Source of the DNA: Terriglobia bacterium
GTDB taxonomy: Bacteria > Acidobacteriota > Terriglobia > Bryobacterales > Bryobacteraceae
Direction: 5' to 3'
DNA length: 51,987 nt
Assembly (NCBI GenBank): GCA_025363475.1
Contig: JANYDS010000055.1
Location: 1-51,987, forward strand
Part shown: positions 50,477-51,987 of the stretch, in pieces
Position numbering within the stretch: the stretch's first letter is position 1
How the letters are laid out: the number at the start of each line of letters is the position of its first letter
Program-made: the position numbers and the translations under genes
Notes under the pieces: model-generated
What the model was told of the DNA's origin: nothing
Databases searched by the model: none
The model's input: the letters and a program-made list of their open reading frames with translations, nothing else

Positions 50477-50836
50477 TCAACGCAGTGACTGATCGTAAAA
50501 GAACCGTTCGCGGATAATCTGGTCGCCTCTCCAAACCTGCAGGGCAACTTCATCCAGATGCCGTTTCCGCCCCTGCCGATCAGTGAATTCGACCACCCAG
50601 TTGATGGCCACCTGATCGCCAGCCAGAACTAAAGATTGCGCGCGAACCTCTGGCAACTCCGGCGACGAAGCGAGCATTTTGCGCTCATGCTCCAGCAGTG
50701 CCGGCTTGCCTTGCCGCAGCGGTTGCGTGTTCTCCTGCGCAGTTGCGTCGTCCGCATAGAATTCTTCGTAGGCAGCAAGGAATTCACAGGGTTCAACCAT
50801 TTGGACGAATCGCGCTACCACTTCCCGCGCCGGCAT
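50477..50836 (-). CDS. SnoaL-like (NTF2-fold) protein
   Basis: A 119-residue cone-shaped NTF2-like protein: VVARFVQMVEPCEFLAAYEEFYADDATAQENTQ, QSLVLAGDQVAINWVVEF and RGDQIIRERFFYDQS. These are often small hydrolases, isomerases or ligand-binding proteins; nothing fixes the activity here. Its ATG follows the stop of the gene to the right by only 2 nt, so they are one transcript. Confidence 0.85.
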   Translation of the reverse strand: MPAREVVARFVQMVEPCEFLAAYEEFYADDATAQENTQPLRQGKPALLEHERKMLASSPELPEVRAQSLVLAGDQVAINWVVEFTDRQGRKRHLDEVALQVWRGDQIIRERFFYDQSLR

Positions 50837-50838
50837 GA

Positions 50839-51987
50839 TTACTGCAGTCCCGCGGTTGCGGAACCCGACTTTTCGTCAATCGCCAGAGCCAGTGCAGTGG
50901 TTGCCCAGCCTGTGGCCATCGACGAAATCCACTGGTCGTGGCCATAAGGGAAACCGCTTTCAAAGTAAGGCTGGAATTTAGGAGCACGGCTCTTCACATA
51001 CTTGGAACCATCAGCACGCTGCGTCGAAAGCAGAAACTTCACGCCTTTTTGATAGGCCGCATCTCTCGTCGAAATCACCCCGGTTTCCGCGAGTGCAAAC
51101 AAGGTCTGTCCCGTCGCGTAAGCATCGGCCTCAGGCTCAAAATGCTGTGCCCAGCCGCCATCGCTTTTCTGCGCAGCCAGAATAGCCGCTGCCAGATTCT
51201 TCAGCACGCGAGCGTCGGTTCCAGCCCAATAGAGTCCCAACAACTGCATCGGTCGGTCTTCTTCCGTCAGTGTCTCCGCAGACAGCATCCAGGCTTTCGC
51301 CCGCTGAATTCTTCTTCAAATTAGGCAGACCGTCCTGCCGGCCCGTAGTGGCTCAGCAGCCTTATTGCCAGCGTGGTTCGGAAGATATCGCCGTCTTCCA
51401 GCAGAGGCCGGGCCACACCATCCTGGACCTTATGCCAGCGTCCGGTCGTTAGCTGCTGCGTGGCGATATTCGCGGCAATCGCATCGGTCATCCTGTCTGC
51501 CGCATAACCCGTTTGCGCCAGCCCCGTCATGGAATAAAGCGGGAGATCCGGAGCACCTGCACCATCGCGCCGTTCGAACATCAACGGTCCTGGTGATGCC
51601 AGATATGTGCGGATTGATTTCACGCGGTCCGCTGCAAGTGATTCATTCACTTTCAAGCCCCTGGCGCGGGCGACTGTGGCGGCAAAATCGGTGATGTTGG
51701 TATGGTGGCAGGAAACGCAGCCGGCTTCGCCGAAGAATCCGCCGGCAGCTGTCTCAAGCAGAGTAATGCTGCGTTGCACGGCAGGCTTGATCTCGACCTG
51801 GGCTGCCTCGGGAATCACGGTTTTGGTTAAATTCGCGTGGACCGCTCCTGAACTCTTCAAAGCTTCGTACGCCGCCGTAGGGCCGTACTGCGCAGCCCAG
51901 TCGAGGGCGTTATGGCTCGTAACGAAATAACCTAGGCAGAATGGGGGATGGGCCGTGGATGCAGCGTATAGTTCCAGTCGCCGTGGA
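50839..51987 (-). pseudogene. Ankyrin/CxxCH/terpene-cyclase-like repeat protein, frameshifted (5' end outside window)
   Basis: The frame runs on through the right edge. Near the edge HNALDWAAQYGPTAAYEALK looks like an ankyrin repeat. Then GCVSCHHTNI gives a c-type haem-like motif. The middle frame stops at 51321 after LLSHYGPAGRSA; the rest continues from about 51306 in another frame as IQRAKAWMLSAETLTEED and ends at 50839 with repeat-like QKSDGGWAQHF. Joining the parts needs two one-base changes (GCC-T-AAT and AAG-AAG-A-ATT). Similar joint proteins occur in Acidobacteria. The ends of the frames suggest decay or sequence error. Confidence 0.65.

Overview
The window looks like a chromosomal segment of an Acidobacteriota bacterium close to the Bryobacterales/Solibacter group. 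The evidence is a C-terminal domain of the Solibacter type on a secreted beta-propeller protein (8088-9887), a PEP-CTERM protein with HAF repeats, a DUF1549/DUF1553 plus DUF1501 pair, a TonB-dependent receptor with an N-terminal carboxypeptidase-regulatory-like domain, lpxC (so an outer membrane is present), and moderately high GC. This placement is inference from domain content, not a phylogeny.

Layout. 1-2214: edge of a prophage or phage remnant on the minus strand (small basic protein, HNH nuclease, P27-type terminase small subunit that runs off the left edge), abutting the 3' end of a tRNA-Pro(GGG) gene, a classic integration site. 2351-4457: KdpE-like regulator and a shortened KdpD-like kinase, divergent from metF and an overlapping sugar-isomerase-like gene. 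6241-7977: minus-strand operon of a FecR-domain protein, a secreted helical protein and a Cys-rich protein. 8088-9887: secreted beta-propeller. 9888-14161: minus-strand operon CoA-transferase - murQ - murA - rhodanese - RNase T2 with overlapping or nearly touching genes. 14204-15699: HEXXH protein, TlpA-like lipoprotein and a stand-alone DsbD-alpha-like domain. 15703-18320: broken beta-barrel gene, alaC-type aminotransferase, frameshifted Fic gene. 18387-21386: small secreted protein, micro-ORF, epoxide hydrolase, MFS exporter. 21438-25806: compact respiratory cluster (CcoN, a CcoO-CcoP fusion, double-GNAT protein, 52-residue membrane protein, TsdA-like dihaem cytochrome). 25912-28468: lpxC, small basic protein, secreted esterase. 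28541-31470: glycosyltransferase and sulfotransferase with C-terminal repeats. 31606-35074: DUF1549/DUF1553 and DUF1501 pair. 35195-37132: a patch of decay (frameshifted PEP-CTERM gene, broken HEPN/MNT pair, orphan antitoxin). 37205-39470: thiD, small ferredoxin-fold-like protein, MFS transporter. 39546-46932: kinase with eight apparent PAS domains, stand-alone receiver and hybrid kinase. 46897-51987: minus-strand M1-like peptidase, TonB receptor, SnoaL-like protein and a frameshifted ankyrin/CxxCH/repeat protein that runs off the right edge.

Two themes cross the window. First, several genes have a TANNNT box 4-9 nt before the start codon, suggesting leaderless or near-leaderless transcription. 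Second, five accessory loci carry frameshifts or stops while every recognisable housekeeping gene and the 4.1-kb kinase gene are intact, which points to real gene decay more than to poor sequence. The most interesting units are the compact cbb3-type oxidase cluster with a TsdA-like cytochrome, and a repeat/inverted-repeat block inside the terminase small-subunit gene that resembles a packaging site.
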